Assembly: GCA_037962975.1 (NCBI GenBank)
Contig: CM075672.1
Span: 54,010,501-54,074,500 of the forward strand
DNA length: 64,000 nucleotides
Reading direction: 5' to 3'
From: Clitoria ternatea
Lineage: Eukaryota; Streptophyta; Magnoliopsida; Fabales; Fabaceae
Under the pieces are notes generated by a model. It did no database searches. It had not been told where the DNA came from and saw nothing but the letters and a program-made list of their open reading frames with translations. Shown here piece after piece: positions 22,384-35,207 of this stretch. The translations under genes were made by a program, and so were the position numbers. Position 1 is the first letter of the stretch, and each line of letters starts with the position of its first letter.

Positions 22384-23926
22384 TAACTTACCTTAGATAA
22401 ACAACTCAGGATACTGCTGCCTCATGGCATCCTCGCGTTCCCAGGTATAAGAAGTACACCTGTTTTGTTGCCACGCTACTTTAACCAGTTGTACATCCTT
22501 GCTCCTCAAACGTTTACCGACCGGTCCATAATTCTAGTCGGTACAGCCATGGTGGTCAAATCCTCTTTGATCTCCACTTCATCATCCGGCATTTTGTGAG
22601 TGGAATCGGGTAGATACTTCCTTAGTTGAGACACATGAAACACGTTATGCAATCTGGATAGGTGAGTTGGTAATGCTATTCGGTATGCCACAGAACCGAT
22701 CCGCTCCAGGACTTCATAGGGTCCTATGTATCGGGGGTTCAACTTCCCACTCTTCAAGGCTCGTCCGACTCCTTTACTTGGTGAAATCTTTAGGAACACC
22801 TATCGCCGACCAAAAACTCAAGTGGCTTAGTCTGTTTATCATGATAGCTTTTCTGCCTATCCTGAGACACCTTCATCTTCTCTTTAATTATTTGGATCTG
22901 TTCTGAAGTCTGTTTCACAATTTTTGGCCCCAATAGTAAACTTTCACCAGTTTCCGACCAACAGAGTGGGGTTCGGCATTTTTGACCATACAGTGCTTCA
23001 TAGGGTGCCATGCCAATGTTACTGTAGTGGCTATTATTATATGTAAATTCGATCAGAGGGAGGTACTGCTCCCAACTACCACCATGCTCCAACACACACG
23101 CCCTCAGTAAGTCCTCCAAACTTTGTATTGTTCGCTCGGATTACCCATTCGACTGGGGATGGATGGCGGAACTTAGCCAAAGCTTCGTGCCTAATTCCTG
23201 GTGCAGGCTGGTCTAAAACTAGGACGTGAATCTAGGATCCCTGTCCGACACGATAGAAGTCAGCACACTATGCAGTCGGACAATTTCTTGGATATAGATC
23301 TGGGCTAACTTTTGTAACGGATATCTCATGTTTATAGGCAGAACGTGTGCAGCTTTCATCAACCGGTCCACAATGACCCAAATGGCATCATAACCCGCTC
23401 GGGTTCTAGGCAATCCCACTACAAAGTCCATGGCAATTGAGTCCCATTTCCATACGGGGATTTCAAGGGGTTGGAACGCACCATATGGTTTCTGGTGTTC
23501 GACCTTCGACTTTTGGCAAGTAATACACCGAGCCACATATTCCGCCACATTTCTCTTTAATCCGGGCCACCAGAATTGCAGTCTTAGATCATGGTACATC
23601 TTTGTAGTGCCCGGGTGGATACTTAATAGGCTCTTGTGGGCTTCATCAAGCACCATCCTTCTTAATTCACCTTCACCCGGCACATATATTCTACCCTTCA
23701 CTCGGAAAATTCCATCCAATCCCTCGGTCAGAGGCAAGTCCTTACCCTTGGCCTGAGTCTTCTTCATCTCAGCCAAGTAGGGATCTGACTTCTGCTGCTC
23801 AAATACCAGTTTCAGGAACTCATTGGCAATCTTCAATGTACCGAGCGTTATCTTCCAAGACGAAGGGACGTCAACATGCAAATTCATGTCTCGGAATTGC
23901 TCCAGTAACTCCACCTCCTTCACCAT
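22384..23926 (-). pseudogene. Integrase with chromodomain-like C-terminus, family A
   Basis: Integrase inserts the element cDNA into the chromosome. The frame from 23926 shows the HHCC zinc-binding region (SIHPGTTK, then CITCQKSK), the catalytic core with the first Asp (WDSIAMDFVVGLP), the second Asp (IVSDRDPRF near 23225) and the Glu (MAPYEALYG near 22990). A GPYEVLERIG segment follows and a tail with QLVKVAW and TWEREDAM ends at 22384-22386. That tail matches the chromodomain region typical of Tekay-type chromoviruses, thought to guide insertion to marked chromatin. Stops near 23219 and 23135 and a frameshift near 22510 break it. Confidence 0.85.
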
Positions 23927-25295
23927 CGGCTACAACGTTCGCCTTACCCGGATGATACTTCAATTTGAAGTCGTAGTCTTTCAAAAACTCTGTCCATCTC
24001 CTCTGCCTCATGTTTAGCTCTTTCTGGTCGAATAAATATTTGAGGCTCTTGTGGTCGCTGTATACCTCGAATTTGGAACCGTACAAATAATGCCTCCATA
24101 TCTTTAATGCGAAGACCACAGCTGCCAATTCCAAGTCATGGGTCGGATAATGCTGCTCGTGCGGCCTCAATTTCCGAGAGGCATAAGCTATCACTCGGTC
24201 CTTCTGCATTAGTACGCACCCCAGGCCGAGTCCCAACGCATCACAGTATACCACGAAGCTCTCTTGCAAATTTGGCAATGCCAACACTGGAGCGGTTGTC
24301 AACTTAGTCTTTAACTCTCGGAAACTGTTCTCACACTCGGAACTCCATACGAAAGGGACATTTTTCCAAGTCAACTTGGTCAGTGGCAACGCAAGCTTAG
24401 AAAAACCCTCAATAAACCTTCTATAATAGCCAGCTAGACCCATGAAGCTTCTTATTTCCGAGTCCGACTTGGGTTTCTCCCATGCTATTACAGCTGCTAC
24501 CTTTGAAGGATCTACCGAGATGCCTTCCTTGGAAATTACATGCCCGAGAAAGTGGATCTTATCCATCCAGAAATCATACTTTGAAAGTTTTGCAAACAGC
24601 ATTTTCTCCTTCAATATTTGGAGTATTGAAAGGAGATGTTCCTCATGCTCCTCAGGGGTCTTGGAATAGACCAAGATATCATCAATAAAAATGACCACGA
24701 ATCGGTCTAGGTATGGGTGGAAGATGTTGTTCATGTAATTCATGAATATAGCAGGGGCATTTGTCACACCAAACGGCATTACTACATACTCGTAGTGGCC
24801 GTACCGGGTCCTGAATGCAGTCTTTGGAATATCCGAGTCCTTCACCCAGATCTGGTGGTATCCCGATCGTAAATCGATTTTCAAGAAGACTGAAGCACCA
24901 CACAGTTGATCAATTAAGTCGTCAATCCTGGGCAACGGGTACCGGTTCTTAATCGTAAGCTTGTTTAGCTATCGGTAGTCTATACATAACCTCATGCTGC
25001 CATCCTTCTTCTTAACAAGTAACATCGGTGCGCCCCATGGTGATACACTCGGTCGAATGAACTGTTTGCCGAGTAACTCATCCACTTGCTTTTTCAATTC
25101 AGCCAATTCTGTTAGGGACATCCTATAGGGTGCATTGGAGACCGGCTCGGCTCCAGGAATTAAGTCTATAGAGAATTCAACTTCTCTATTTGGAGGGACA
25201 CCCGGCACATCCTCCGGAAACACCTTGGGGAATTCACAAACAGTCGGAATATCGTTCACTCGGGCTCTACCCTCACCCTCAGTTAAACAAAGCAT
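23871..25295 (-). pseudogene. Reverse transcriptase and RNase H, family A
   Basis: 25295-24969 gives the RT N-terminus (FPEDVPGVPPNREVEF, VSPWGAPMLLVKKKDGSMR). After a stop at the TATAGACTACCGATAGCT site (R-stop-LNK), 24935-23871 continues with LKIDLRSGYHQI, the catalytic FIDDILVYSK (FIDD at 24681-24692) and then RNase H (VYCDALGLGLGCVL, SDHKSLKYLF). Together they copy element RNA to DNA. The lone stop within RT and a frameshift near 25290 are the main lesions. After the RNase H region a run into a Gly-rich segment shows another shift near 23930. Confidence 0.88.
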
Positions 25296-25669
25296 AATAA
25301 AATACCTTGTACCGTGTAGTCATCACTGATCTGCCTCGGAAAAATTACTCTTCGATTTTGACAGTCCACCAATACCTTGTTGGCTGAAAGCCAATCCATG
25401 CCAAGTACAATGTCGAGATCTTTCAAAGGCACACATACTAAATCAAAGGTAAAACTTTGATCGCCCAACGTAAAAGTTACATCTTTGCACATCATTGATG
25501 TCAACACTTTAACGCCGGTCGGATTGGCTACCTCCAAAGTCTGATCCATATACACAGTCGGCAACCTCAAACGTCTCACACAATCGTTAGCTATAAAGGA
25601 GTGGGTGGCTCCAGAATCAAAAACCACATTAAGTGTATATCTACCGAGTGAGCACTTACTTTGCACCAA
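25283..25669 (-). pseudogene. Aspartic protease (retropepsin), family A
   Basis: The open segment carries the catalytic motif FDSGATHSFI (near 25610) and the later LDIVLGMDWL that completes the retropepsin fold. It would cleave the Gag-Pol precursor. It lies between the Gag tail and RT in the same strand; a frameshift separates it from RT at about 25290. A stop near 25680 separates it from Gag. Confidence 0.85.
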
Positions 25670-26761
25670 GTCATTCGCTTATGCAGCTTCCTCGGCGTTG
25701 ATGGCGTAAACTCTCCCAGTAGCCGGTTGGTCGGCATTTCTTCTCCGGTTGTTCGGGGCAAACATCATGTTTCCTCGAGCTCCATTGCCTCTGCCCCCAA
25801 TCCCACGGCCACCATTTCCACGGCCTCTCCCTCAGAAGCCTCCATGGTGCACATTGGCGTTTGCTTGATGTAGTTGAGGGTAGTCAGGGCGAATGTGCCC
25901 TTTCTCATTATAATGGTAGCATACCATTTCATCATCATTGCTGCAATCCCGAGCATAATGGTTTCCTCCACACTTAAAACACTTGCCGTCTCCCATACAA
26001 TAAGCTGAGCATCCTCCCTGCTGACTTCGACCCCTAAACCTGGAGAAAGGTCTGCTTCTGCCAGCGTTACTTGGTCTCTTAAAGCGAGATTGCTGGGGCT
26101 TCAAGGAGGGGTCTGTCTTGCTGCTCTGGCCCGAGTGGGCCTTGTCATCTTCTTCAAAAATTCTGCATTTATTCACCAATACAAGAAAGCTTCTAATTTC
26201 CTGGTGCCTGAACGCTCTCTTAATGTCCGACCTTAGTCCGCTCTCAAATTTAATGCATTTGGAACTCTTGGTTCCGGGTTGTTAGAAGGGCGGATAAAAC
26301 AAACACAACTCTTCAAACCTGGCAACATATTCCTCTACAGACATGGAACCCTCCTTCAGTTCCATAAATTCCAGTTCTTTCCGACTCCTTACTGTGTCGG
26401 GGAAATATTTCTCTAGGAAGCACGTCTTAAAATTCTCCTAGACCAGTTGGATGCCAGCGTCAGTCAATCAGTTTTTGGTGATCTTCCACCAATTTTCTGC
26501 TTTGTCCCGCAGCATGTACACTGCACACTTGACTTTCTGGGCCTCAGTACAATGAAGGCCCCCAAAAACTCTCTCCAAATCTTGAATCCACTTGTAAGCT
26601 GCTTTGGGATTAAATCCCCCTTGAAACTCACTCAGCTTCCTCTTCAGGAAGCGATCCAATACTTGGCCATCTCAAGTTCGAGGCTGGCTCTGCCTCTCGA
26701 ATACGTCAGCGAAACGTTGGAATGCTATGGCTATGGCTTCCATGCTATGACGATTTGCCAT
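25670..26761 (-). pseudogene. gag: Gag, outer family A element
   Basis: The frame starts at ATG 26761-26759 (MANRHSMEA, matching MTHRQSMEA of the inner copy). The capsid-type domain is split by several stops (about 26673, 26468, 26440, 26282). The first zinc knuckle is intact (CFKCGGNHYARDC) but the second reads CYHYNEKGHIRPDY, with two of its three cysteines changed to Tyr. Cys-to-Tyr changes are G-to-A transitions, in line with decay of a methylated copy. A Gly-rich linker leads to protease. Confidence 0.85.
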
Positions 26762-27075
26762 GACTTATCCTGAAATCAACACCCCTTTCAAGGATAAGTT
26801 TACAGAATTACTCACTACCGATCAGATTTCAACCCAACATTCAACAACTATAACATATTATCATACAATTCTTAAATATCATATAATTAATCGGACCAGG
26901 ATAGGAATGATCTTCTACCCCCAAAACAACATCTCTTAAACACATGGCCATACAAATTATACTTAATTAGGCATCAAAGTCCTCAGATATTACAAGCAAT
27001 TTATGACGACTGGTCACAATGTACATCACCGCTCACTGGGAGTAAGCATACCTTAGCCTTGGACCTTTTAAGTCC

Positions 27076-27087
27076 GCTCTGATACCA
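27076..27087 (-). other. Primer binding site, initiator-Met tRNA type (minus strand)
   Basis: GCTCTGATACCA on the + strand is TGGTATCAGAGC on the minus strand, three bases downstream of the LTR end at 27091. Confidence 0.93.
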
Positions 27088-27090
27088 AAA

Positions 27091-30059
27091 TAAAACAACC
27101 CGGTTTAGATAACAGTAACCTGAGACAGGGAAAGTTTTTTTCCCAAAGATCATAGGGTATCCATAGGAAAAATAAGCAATTAAAGGTTAAGAAGAGTAGA
27201 AATCCGACTCAGAAAAGAGAAGGCCGGGTCAGATTATTATACATTAGCAAACGTGGCTCCAGCTGTGAGAATCAACGGACGGAAATACATAAGCGGCTAC
27301 ACTCGCTAGAGCGAGGATTTATTCACTGAAGCGACTCATACACTTGGATAGTCTCTCACTCGGAATGGAGTCTAGATTCACTTGGGAAAGTCTTTACACT
27401 CACGCATCCCTCGGAAGTTCATTCAACACATCCTATTCTAGCCTTAGAGTTCACGGTGTAAACTACGTTCACTGAAGCGGGACCTTATTCGTCCAAGCGA
27501 ACAGAGCACTCGGATAATTCGATCACTCGGAATCTAAGCCCAAGTCCACTCGGTAATCTCATCACTCGGAGTCGAAACCTAATTTCTCATGGAAGACTCC
27601 CACACATACATGCTTTCTTCAAAGGTTTACACAATACTCTCTATTTTCATTCAAGAAAGGCACAGATGTTAACCACTCGGGAAATGATTCCCTCACCCAT
27701 CACTCGGGAGATGTAGTCTACTTCACACTAATGCTCCCCCACTCGGAAATGTCCTAACTCCTCGCCACTCGGGATACATACTAACTCCTCTACATACGGA
27801 AGACTTGTTAAACTAGAATCTACTCCGTATCATCCAGATCTTACCCCCTCTAATAAGTTCACCACTACAGGCTTTACTCGGAGTCGTATTACCAAATCAA
27901 CCATCAGGGGAAACATTCACTCGGTTGATTTCCACTCGGAAACATCAAAATACCCTTCAATCAGAAGATTGTATCTAAGAAATCTCTCACTCCATAACAT
28001 ATTGACCAACGTACCACGAAAGTGATTTTAATGGGCATATTCCACTCGGAGTTGGCCCAACCTCTCTTCATTCGGAAGAAAGTCACTCATCACGCCTTAC
28101 ACAGGATTAACTTAGCTCTTATTTACTCAGAATCATGTGGGCTCTGTATGCTTAGTAAAATGCAACGTATACCACCTGGACATTCACACACGTCACAAGA
28201 TGAACACACAGTATTATATATATATATATAAAAATATTTACATGCACATGAGCATACTCTCAACCCGAGAGAGTTCAGTTCTGATACAGTTAGACAAAGG
28301 ACCAAAATAAGAGCCGGCCAAGGCTATGACAAAACCTTATATACAGCATATACATATATATATATATACATTTCCACAGTACACAAGCACTCCACACGGT
28401 ATGTAGCTCCTTCATCATTCACCGTCTCGTGTGATGTTCACTGAAATATAGCCACAGTAGGGGTGAGTATCTTAAATATTAAATGATAGATACTGACTTG
28501 GATTATTCCTCAATCATGCAATAGTAAATATGTATGTATATATATATAGCAACAATCAACAACATACACTGTGCCATTCAATCGGAACACACACAAGGCA
28601 TCTTTCAATCAAAATCTACCTAGTTATCACTCGGCTATATGCACATATTCTTCTCAATGACACTAACACATATACATATAATCGCGTCACAGTCAGCATC
28701 AATCGCACATGCACACAGATTCATTCAATCGGATCCGACTCGCGTATTATCGGTTTTTATCATTGCAACGTAGGCTCTCAGCCTTTTATTCAGCTCCCAG
28801 CTGACTCGGCCGTTTTACTGGTACCAAACCGTTTGCCCTCATTTGTAACACAAACACTCTCAGCGTCAACAGCAGTGTTACGGGCAGCCCTGAGTCTCAC
28901 TCAGTTGGCTTGCCTTGAGTCCCACTCAAGGTCTTTAACAGCATCTCATGCTTTTAATTACCAATTCAAATCGTAGTGTCACACACTACATGCTCTCAGC
29001 ATTCTTATCATTGCATCTCATGCAAAGTATTATCATTGGATTACGAACAGAATCAGTAAATCACTTCCACACTATTAACTCATGCACTTCATGCGCCACA
29101 TATATTTACCATACACGGAATGAACATACAGACACAGATTTCACACACACGACCTTTTACTCAACAATACATGCATCACATGCAATCGGTATTAGACATT
29201 ATCAGAACTCAATAAGTTAATCTTTCTTTACATGTAGTCAGCATTTAGATTCATAGTAACCTGCATGTTACATAAATCACATGGTAATCATCAACAATAT
29301 TTTAACACATTCTCCTCATGCAATCATTCAACACTCTCAAAATTATTATCATGCATTTCATGGACGGAATCAGACATGCATTCTCAGCTCCTAGTCATCA
29401 TACATCCGGGCATCACATATCCTTTACCCAATCAAACACACCTATTAACGCATTTTAAATTACCAGAATCAACAAGTCATTAACACCCGAAACCCGTCCA
29501 CAACCCATGCATTTAAAATATAAGATAACCCCTTACCAACTAAAGAGACTCCTAGAAGTTCCTCTGTTTTGGCATTGGTCTGCTGTCCTGTTTGCTTCGT
29601 CCACCACTCTCACTCGTTCAGTCCCCCCTCGAACGCAGTCGTACCTTTTAATCAGCTTGGGAATAGAAAGCTGTTCTTCTTCCACTTCGACGATTGTCCT
29701 TCACCAACAGAGGGGAACTTCAGATCCTCTACAACACCGCTGTCGTGAGTTTATGAAAATAGGGAACAGAAGAGAAGAAGAACGAAGAAGAAGAGAAGTA
29801 GGAGAAGAGGAAGGTTTCGAGGAAATTAGAGTGAGTGGACAATAGTTGGAGGCCTCTAAACATATACCGAAGAAATGAGGAGAGTAAGATGGGAGAACGT
29901 GAAGTTACAGCTTCTCACGTGTCACACATCCTAGTCAATCAGCAATCAGCTTCTTAAGTTAAAATTAATCATAATTAATAAGTAATTCTCACTTTGCAAT
30001 TATTTTAGTTTAGTGGCTTAATCTCATTCGGTAGTTAATTTTTAAATCGGGATGTTACA
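27091..30059 (-). repeat. 5' LTR of the outer family A element
   Basis: 2969 bp; minus-strand start TGTAACATCCC at 30059. Its end near the primer site reads TA instead of CA (27091-27092), a C-to-T change compared with TG at 11098. It lacks the 342-bp duplication of its partner and contains the uninterrupted insertion site CATCC (29403-29407) used by the inner element in the partner LTR. The hairpin array is at 28772-29025. Confidence 0.92.
28772..29025 (-). repeat. 3-nt-loop hairpin array, outer 5' LTR
   Basis: On the + strand: AGGCT-CTC-AGCCT (28772-28784), CAGCT-CCC-AGCTG, TGAGT-CTC-ACTCA, CCTTGAGT-CCC-ACTCAAGG, AGCAT-CTC-ATGCT, GTAGTGT-CAC-ACACTAC, ATGCT-CTC-AGCAT and TTGCAT-CTC-ATGCAA (29011-29025). 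Several stems differ from those at 8460-8715 by paired changes that preserve complementarity. Confidence 0.82.
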
Positions 30060-30064
30060 AATTT

Positions 30065-31500
30065 CTCCTTCTTTGATTGAGTAATCTTCAAGTTGATACT
30101 TGATCCAAAGAAGTTGATAGCAACAACTAACGACAGACATATATTCTGCTTCAGTAATTGAAAGTGCAATGGAGTTTTGCTTTTTTGTATTTCCATGAAA
30201 TTAAGTTGCTTCCAAAGAAGTGACATCCACCACTAGTACTTTTTCTATCAACTTTATCTCCTGCAAAGTCTGTACTATAGAATCTAGAAAGAGAGAAAGA
30301 GTATGTTCGTTTGTAGAACAAACCAAGGTTAGTGGTTCCAACAAGATATCTCAGAATCCTCTTCACTGTAGACAAGTATGATTCCTTAGGATCTGATTGA
30401 TATCTTGTACACACGCAAATGCTAAACATTATGTTAGGTCTGCTGGATGTAAGATACAATAGTGAACTAATCATTCCTCTATATAAGGTTCGGTCTATTG
30501 ATGTACCAGACTCGTCTTTATTTATGGTACAGTCAGGATGCATAGGAGTACTCATGCCCTTAGCATAAGCCATTTTAAACTTTTTGAGTAGTTCCTTAGT
30601 GTACTTTTGTTGATGAATGAAAATTCTATCATTAGTTTGTTGAATTTGCAAGCCTAAAAAGAATTTAAGTTCACCTATCATACTCATTTCAAATTCTGCT
30701 TACATCATTTTTGAAAAATCTTTACACAAACTATCATCAGTAGCACCAAAAACAATATCATCCACATAAATTTGAACAATAATAAAATGTTTCTTAAAGC
30801 TTTTTCTAAAAAAGGTTTGTCAACTTGGCCTCTTGTAAAGCCTTTTGAAATAAGAAATAAATTAAGCCTGTCGTACTAGGCTCTGGGAGCTTGTTTCAGA
30901 CCATACAGTGCTTTACTTAATTTAAAAACATGATTGGGAAGAGACACATCTTCAAAACCAGGAGGTTGTTTTACATAAACTTCTTCAATAAAACCATTCA
31001 GAAAAGAACTCTTTACATCCATCTGCTATGCAATACCTTTAAAGGCTGCAAATGCAAGAAGTATCCTGATAGCCTCAAGTCTGGCTACAAGAGCAAATGT
31101 TTTAGTAAAATCTATACCTTCTTATTGATTATAGCCCTGAGCTACTAATCTTGCTTTGTTTCGAACAACTTTTCCATCTTCATCTAACTTGTTTCAAAAT
31201 ACCCACTTAGTACCAATTATACTTTTATCTCTGGGTTTGGAAACAAGTGTCCATACTTTACTTCTTTCAAACTGGTTTAGTTCTTCTTACATGGCAAGAA
31301 TCCAATCTGCATCCTTTAGAGCTTCCAAAACCTTTTTTGGTTCCATTTCTGAGATAAGAGCAATTGTTGACTGATTGTGAAGGTTGGATCTAGTCCTATC
31401 TCCAGTAGCTTGATCTCTGATGATAAGGTCTGAAGGATGATGGACTTTAAATTTCTAATCTTTTGGCTTTTCAAGATCAGGGAGTTGATCCTGTTTAGAT
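30065..31500 (-). pseudogene. Copia1 reverse transcriptase and RNase H N-terminal part
   Basis: Minus-strand segments read as copia RT: KDADWI, VWTLVSKP, GTKWVF, NKARLVAQGY, QMDVKSSFLNG, LYGLKQAPRA, then ELKFFLGLQIQ and the linker and RNase H start (YSTDFAGDKVDRKSTSGGCHFFG). The YVDD box is disturbed near 30770 (a shift gives WMILF). Several TAG or TAA stops interrupt the first part. The frame continues into 11097-10856 once the family A element is removed. Confidence 0.85.
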
Positions 31501-32511
31501 TTTTCAAGATTTATTGATTGTGATTGATCATTTTCAGTTGGTTATTCTGATTGCTTGCTCTTCCTCTTATTGAATCCCTGCATCATCAGAGTCTAGATCT
31601 GCCAGTCTCTTGTCAGTCTTTTGATAGTCATCAAATCTTACATGCATAGATTCTTCTATGGTTTGCGTTCGAGTATTAAATACTCTGTCGGATTTTGATG
31701 TGGTAAAGTATCCCATGAATATACCTTTGTCACATTTTGAATCAAATTTTCCATGATAGTCCTTTGTATTCAAAATATAACAGGTGCACCCAAAAGGATG
31801 AAAGTATGAGATGTTAGGTTTTCTACATTTCCATAACTCATAAGGAGTCTTATTTAGTATTGGTCTGATAAAAACTCTATTTTGAATATAACAAGAGGTA
31901 CTCACCGTTTCTGCCTAAAAATATTTTGGAAGATCATTTTCACAAAGCATGGTTCTGGCCATTTCCTGCAGAGATCTGTTTTTCCTTTCCACAACTCCAT
32001 TTTGTTATGGAGTTCTTGGTGAGGAAAAACTATGAGTTATTCCAGACTCATTGCAGAATTTTTTAAAAATTTCATTTTTAAATTCTCTGCCATGATCATT
32101 TCTTATTGTACAAATACAGTATCCTTTCTCATTCTGAATTTTCTTGCAAAAGATTTTAAATACTTTTATCGAATCATCCTTTTGGGCTAGGAAATATACC
32201 CATGTTAATCTAGTGTAGTTGTCAACAATAACAAATCCATATTTCTTTCCTTCCAGACTTTGTACTTGAGAGGGACCAAATAGATTTAAATGTAATAATT
32301 CTAAAGGTCTGGATGTAGAAACAACATCTTTGTTTTTAAAAGAGGTTTTGTGTTATTTTCCACTTTAGCGTGCTTCATATGGTAGGGAACTGTTAAAGGA
32401 AATTTTTGCTAATCCTTTGACCAGATCTTTTCTGTGAAGTTTTGAAATAAGTTTGAGACTTACATGTAGCTTTTTGTGCTAGATCCATCTCTTTTCAGAG
32501 TTTGAAAATAG
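31501..32511 (-). pseudogene. Copia1 integrase
   Basis: The core reads LHLNLFGPSQVQSLEGKKYG near 32290, RNDHGREFKNE near 32080 (second catalytic Asp) and GVVERKNRSLQEM near 31985 (Glu). The frame 31905-31567 (NKTPYELWKCRKPNISYF, then an Asp-rich tail) is the conserved copia integrase C-terminal segment. Single stops occur, for example before NGVVER. Confidence 0.85.
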
Positions 32512-32880
32512 TCATTTTACATTTTGATCATTTAGTTCATTCAAGTCCACCTTATAAAGGTTATTGTGCCTGTTTGCATTAAAGAGTATGGTTTCATTAT
32601 GATTGATGATTGTACACTTATTCTTGTTGAAAGAAACTTGATACCCATTGTTACAAAATTGACTAATTCTTAGTAAGTTATGTTTTTGACCTTCAACAAG
32701 AAATACATTTTCAATGACAGGTGAGGGAAGTTTACCCACTTTACCAGACCCAATGATTCTGCCAGTTTGGTTCCCTCCAAAGGGGACAAATCCTCCTTTA
32801 AATTTCTTCAGGTCTAGGAACATAGACCTTTTTCCTGTCATGTGATGTGAGCATCCACTGTCCAAATACCATTGCAGAGT
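32512..32880 (-). pseudogene. Copia1 protease and GAG-pre-integrase segment
   Basis: The open frame from 32865 starts with the copia protease signature DSGCSHHMTG, followed by GKVGKL, the VEGQKHNLLRISQFC motif and NLYKVDLNEL, the short GAG-pre-integrase region. The protease would process the copia polyprotein. A frameshift near 32880 separates it from Gag. Confidence 0.85.
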
Positions 32881-33107
32881 TTTTGTTCTTCATTTCAAAC
32901 ATATCTGCAAAAGGAATAATTAATGATTTTGGTACCGATATTCTTTTAGGTCTTAGATTGTTAGTGAATTTTTCATTTCTTCATTTTCTTTTCCTGTATT
33001 CATTTATAAAGTGACCATGATTTTTACAATAATTATAATTAATAATCCTTTGTCCTTCGGGAAAAAATATAGAGACTGAAAGATACTTAAGAGTTTTTGA
33101 TTTGGAA

Positions 33108-33938
33108 TCATTTTTCTTTTTTCACATATCCAAGACCAAGACCTTTTTTATTTCCTTTGGATGTTCCTAATAAAGCATTCAAGTTTTTAGTGCCAGTAAC
33201 AAATTTTCCTAAAATTGAGGTAAGAGAGTTAACAAGATTTTTTAGTCTAATAATTTCTTTATCCTGAGAGTTACAACAACTCTTTGATTTTTCAAAATCT
33301 ATTTTCAAAGAGGTGTTTTCTTTTGTAAGTTTACTTAATTCTTTAAGATGCATTTCTTTTTCTTTCAAAGTATTTGTACTGTGTTTTTCTTCTTTTAACA
33401 AAGAAATTTGACTTTCAAAATCAGTGATCATATCAACATGCTTCAGTTTCAGTTTCTTGAAACTCTTTAATAGTTTAGAAAAATCATTAAATAGCAAATC
33501 ATAATTTTGTTTGAGTTTTGAGTAACTTACTTTTTCAGAGTCTGAGTCACTGAGGCTAGCGTCTGAGTTTGATTCCTTGCCTGCCATGAGGAAGATTTAG
33601 GCTGACTTATTTTTTTCATTAGACTCTTCTAAGTTGGATGATTCTTCATCATCCCAAGTAATCAGACCTTTTTCCTTCTTAGGAAACTTCCTTCTTTCTC
33701 TTTTGTCCTTTTTATCTTTATTTAGAATAGGACACTCTACTTTTATGTGGCCTGGTTTTCTACAATTAAAACATTCTAAAGTGGATTTGTCAGTTTTAAA
33801 CTTAAATTGACTTTTACCTTTGTAGTCTTTCTTTAGGAACATTTCTGGTCTGAACTTTTTCTTTCTTAGTAACTTATGAAATCTTTTAGTTACAAGAGCC
33901 AATTCTTCATCAGTGTCATCATCTGATTCATCAGAGTC
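33108..33938 (-). pseudogene. gag: Copia1 Gag C-terminal half, truncated by copia2
   Basis: Minus-strand reading begins at the copia2 junction (33938) with an acidic SDESDDDTDEE run, then a basic stretch and one CCHC zinc knuckle, CFNCRKPGHIKVEC (near 33760). An acidic linker with WDDEESS and a coiled-coil-like Lys/Leu/Ser-rich region (33587-33108) follow. This order, with an acidic WDD patch and a long helical tail after the knuckle, is characteristic of Sirevirus-type Gag. A stop near 33597 splits the two halves. The capsid part lies beyond the insertion and is not in the window. Positions 32881-33107 hold the shifted Gag-protease junction. Confidence 0.8.
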
Positions 33939-35207
33939 TGTTAGGGAATCCCGAGTGCATGAGCAACGAAAATACAAGGATTCCCATAGGATTTGCAAAG
34001 CGTCGTGTTTCAAAGCATAAGACAAACATAAAAAAAATATTACGATTTAGGATTACCTCTTGAAGATTATCGAAGCAGTCGTAGCCTCGTCCTTTAGGAG
34101 TCCATACGAGTACTCCCACTAGAAACGCTACACCTTCCAAATGCTAGTTTGACGATGTGTAGCTTTTGCAACTTTGCGTATTTTGTGTCTCTTTTTGGGT
34201 GAACCGCCTATGAGCATCTTATGCTCTATTTATAGGCTTAGGTTTAACCTAATTTATTCTCTCTAAAGAGTGGGATCCTTACTCATTCTAAATGAGTTAG
34301 GCCTAATAGCTTTATTTTAGTCCAACTAAAATAAAAGTTATTTTCTGATGGGCTTACTCTCTGTGTGTGACCCTATAGGTAAAATACTTGGTCATATTAA
34401 TAATAAACTATTTTATTATTAATATAAAATAAGAGCGGCATCTAGCAATGCATCATTATGTCCGAATATTATTTAATATCAACATAACCTATAAGTGATA
34501 ATTATTTTATATGTTTGTTCCTTTTGTCACGATATCCTAATTGGGTCCAAGGCATGGTCGAGTCATCCTTGTACGACCTAATTTATTTTACTTGATACCA
34601 AAGTAGACTTTATCTGAATAAATATCTAATATTTATTCTTTCTAGCTTGGCCATGCGTTTCCTTAGTCTCAATCCATCAAGTAGCACTCCTGTCACATAA
34701 GAGAGACAACTCCCATCTACATCACTCACATCCCTCTGCATAATTTGTTCATTGCCTAATCATAACCTTTATAGTCCTCTTGTTACAGAAGACGTTTGAT
34801 TGTATTAAAACAACAAACTCCTTGTGTAGGAATCGTAGTGACTTCAGGTCGAAGGACTACATATACCATTATCACGTTGAGAATCGTTTATGACATTCAT
34901 GTAACGATCCATGCAACATTCTCATGGTGGGTCTGTCCAGTACATCATTACTCTTAATGTGTACCCGTGTGAAGACTTGATATCATCTATATCCATGATT
35001 TGTAAGATCAGATCATTAGTACACTCACACACTAGTCTTTATGTATTTACATATCCCCACGTAAACACTTAACTAGAGACATTTTAGGAATAGCTCTTAT
35101 ATGACCTATTACTCCAAGGATAAATAAAGGCTGTTAAACTATTTAACAAAAAATGCCTTATATAAAATGATGCATCCTATATAGGCTTTTAGTGCATATT
35201 TTCAACA
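33939..35207 (-). repeat. 3' LTR of copia2
   Basis: 1269 bp; sense start TGTTGAAAATATGC at 35207 and end CCTAACA at 33939. The purine run CAAGTGGGAGAT just right of it (35208-35219, minus strand) is a polypurine tract, so the internal region lies to the right and this is the 3' LTR. The candidate TSD copy is GAGTC (33934-33938); its partner is outside the window. It supplies the unoccupied ATAAA site for the solo LTR at 6511. Confidence 0.85.

Larger units (their letters stand above)
11098..30059 (-). mobile_element. Family A Ty3/gypsy element, Tekay-like chromovirus, nearly complete
   Basis: This minus-strand element has two LTRs (27091-30059 upstream, 11098-22340 downstream), an initiator-Met primer site (27076-27087), gag, protease, RT-RNase H, integrase and a chromodomain-like tail, and a polypurine tract at 22341-22353. 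Flanking TSDs are AATTT at 11093-11097 and 30060-30064. A younger element occupies 13758-21683 within its downstream LTR. By eye the first 245 bp of the two LTRs differ at about 13 positions, so the insertion is not recent. Stops and frameshifts in every domain make it inactive. Confidence 0.92.
3960..33938 (-). mobile_element. Old Ty1/copia element, Sirevirus style (copia1), split by nested insertions
   Basis: Gag, protease, integrase, reverse transcriptase and RNase H of one copia element can be read on the minus strand from 33938 down to 10856, followed by a further ORF remnant to about 3960. The RNase H frame is cut at 30065/11097 by a family A element with TSD AATTT. The 3' region is cut at 5845/10744 by a copia solo LTR with TSD ATAAC. 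The gag is cut at 33938 by copia2. No LTR of this element is identifiable; its 5' end is not in the window. It is the oldest layer of the nest from 3960 to 33938. Confidence 0.75.
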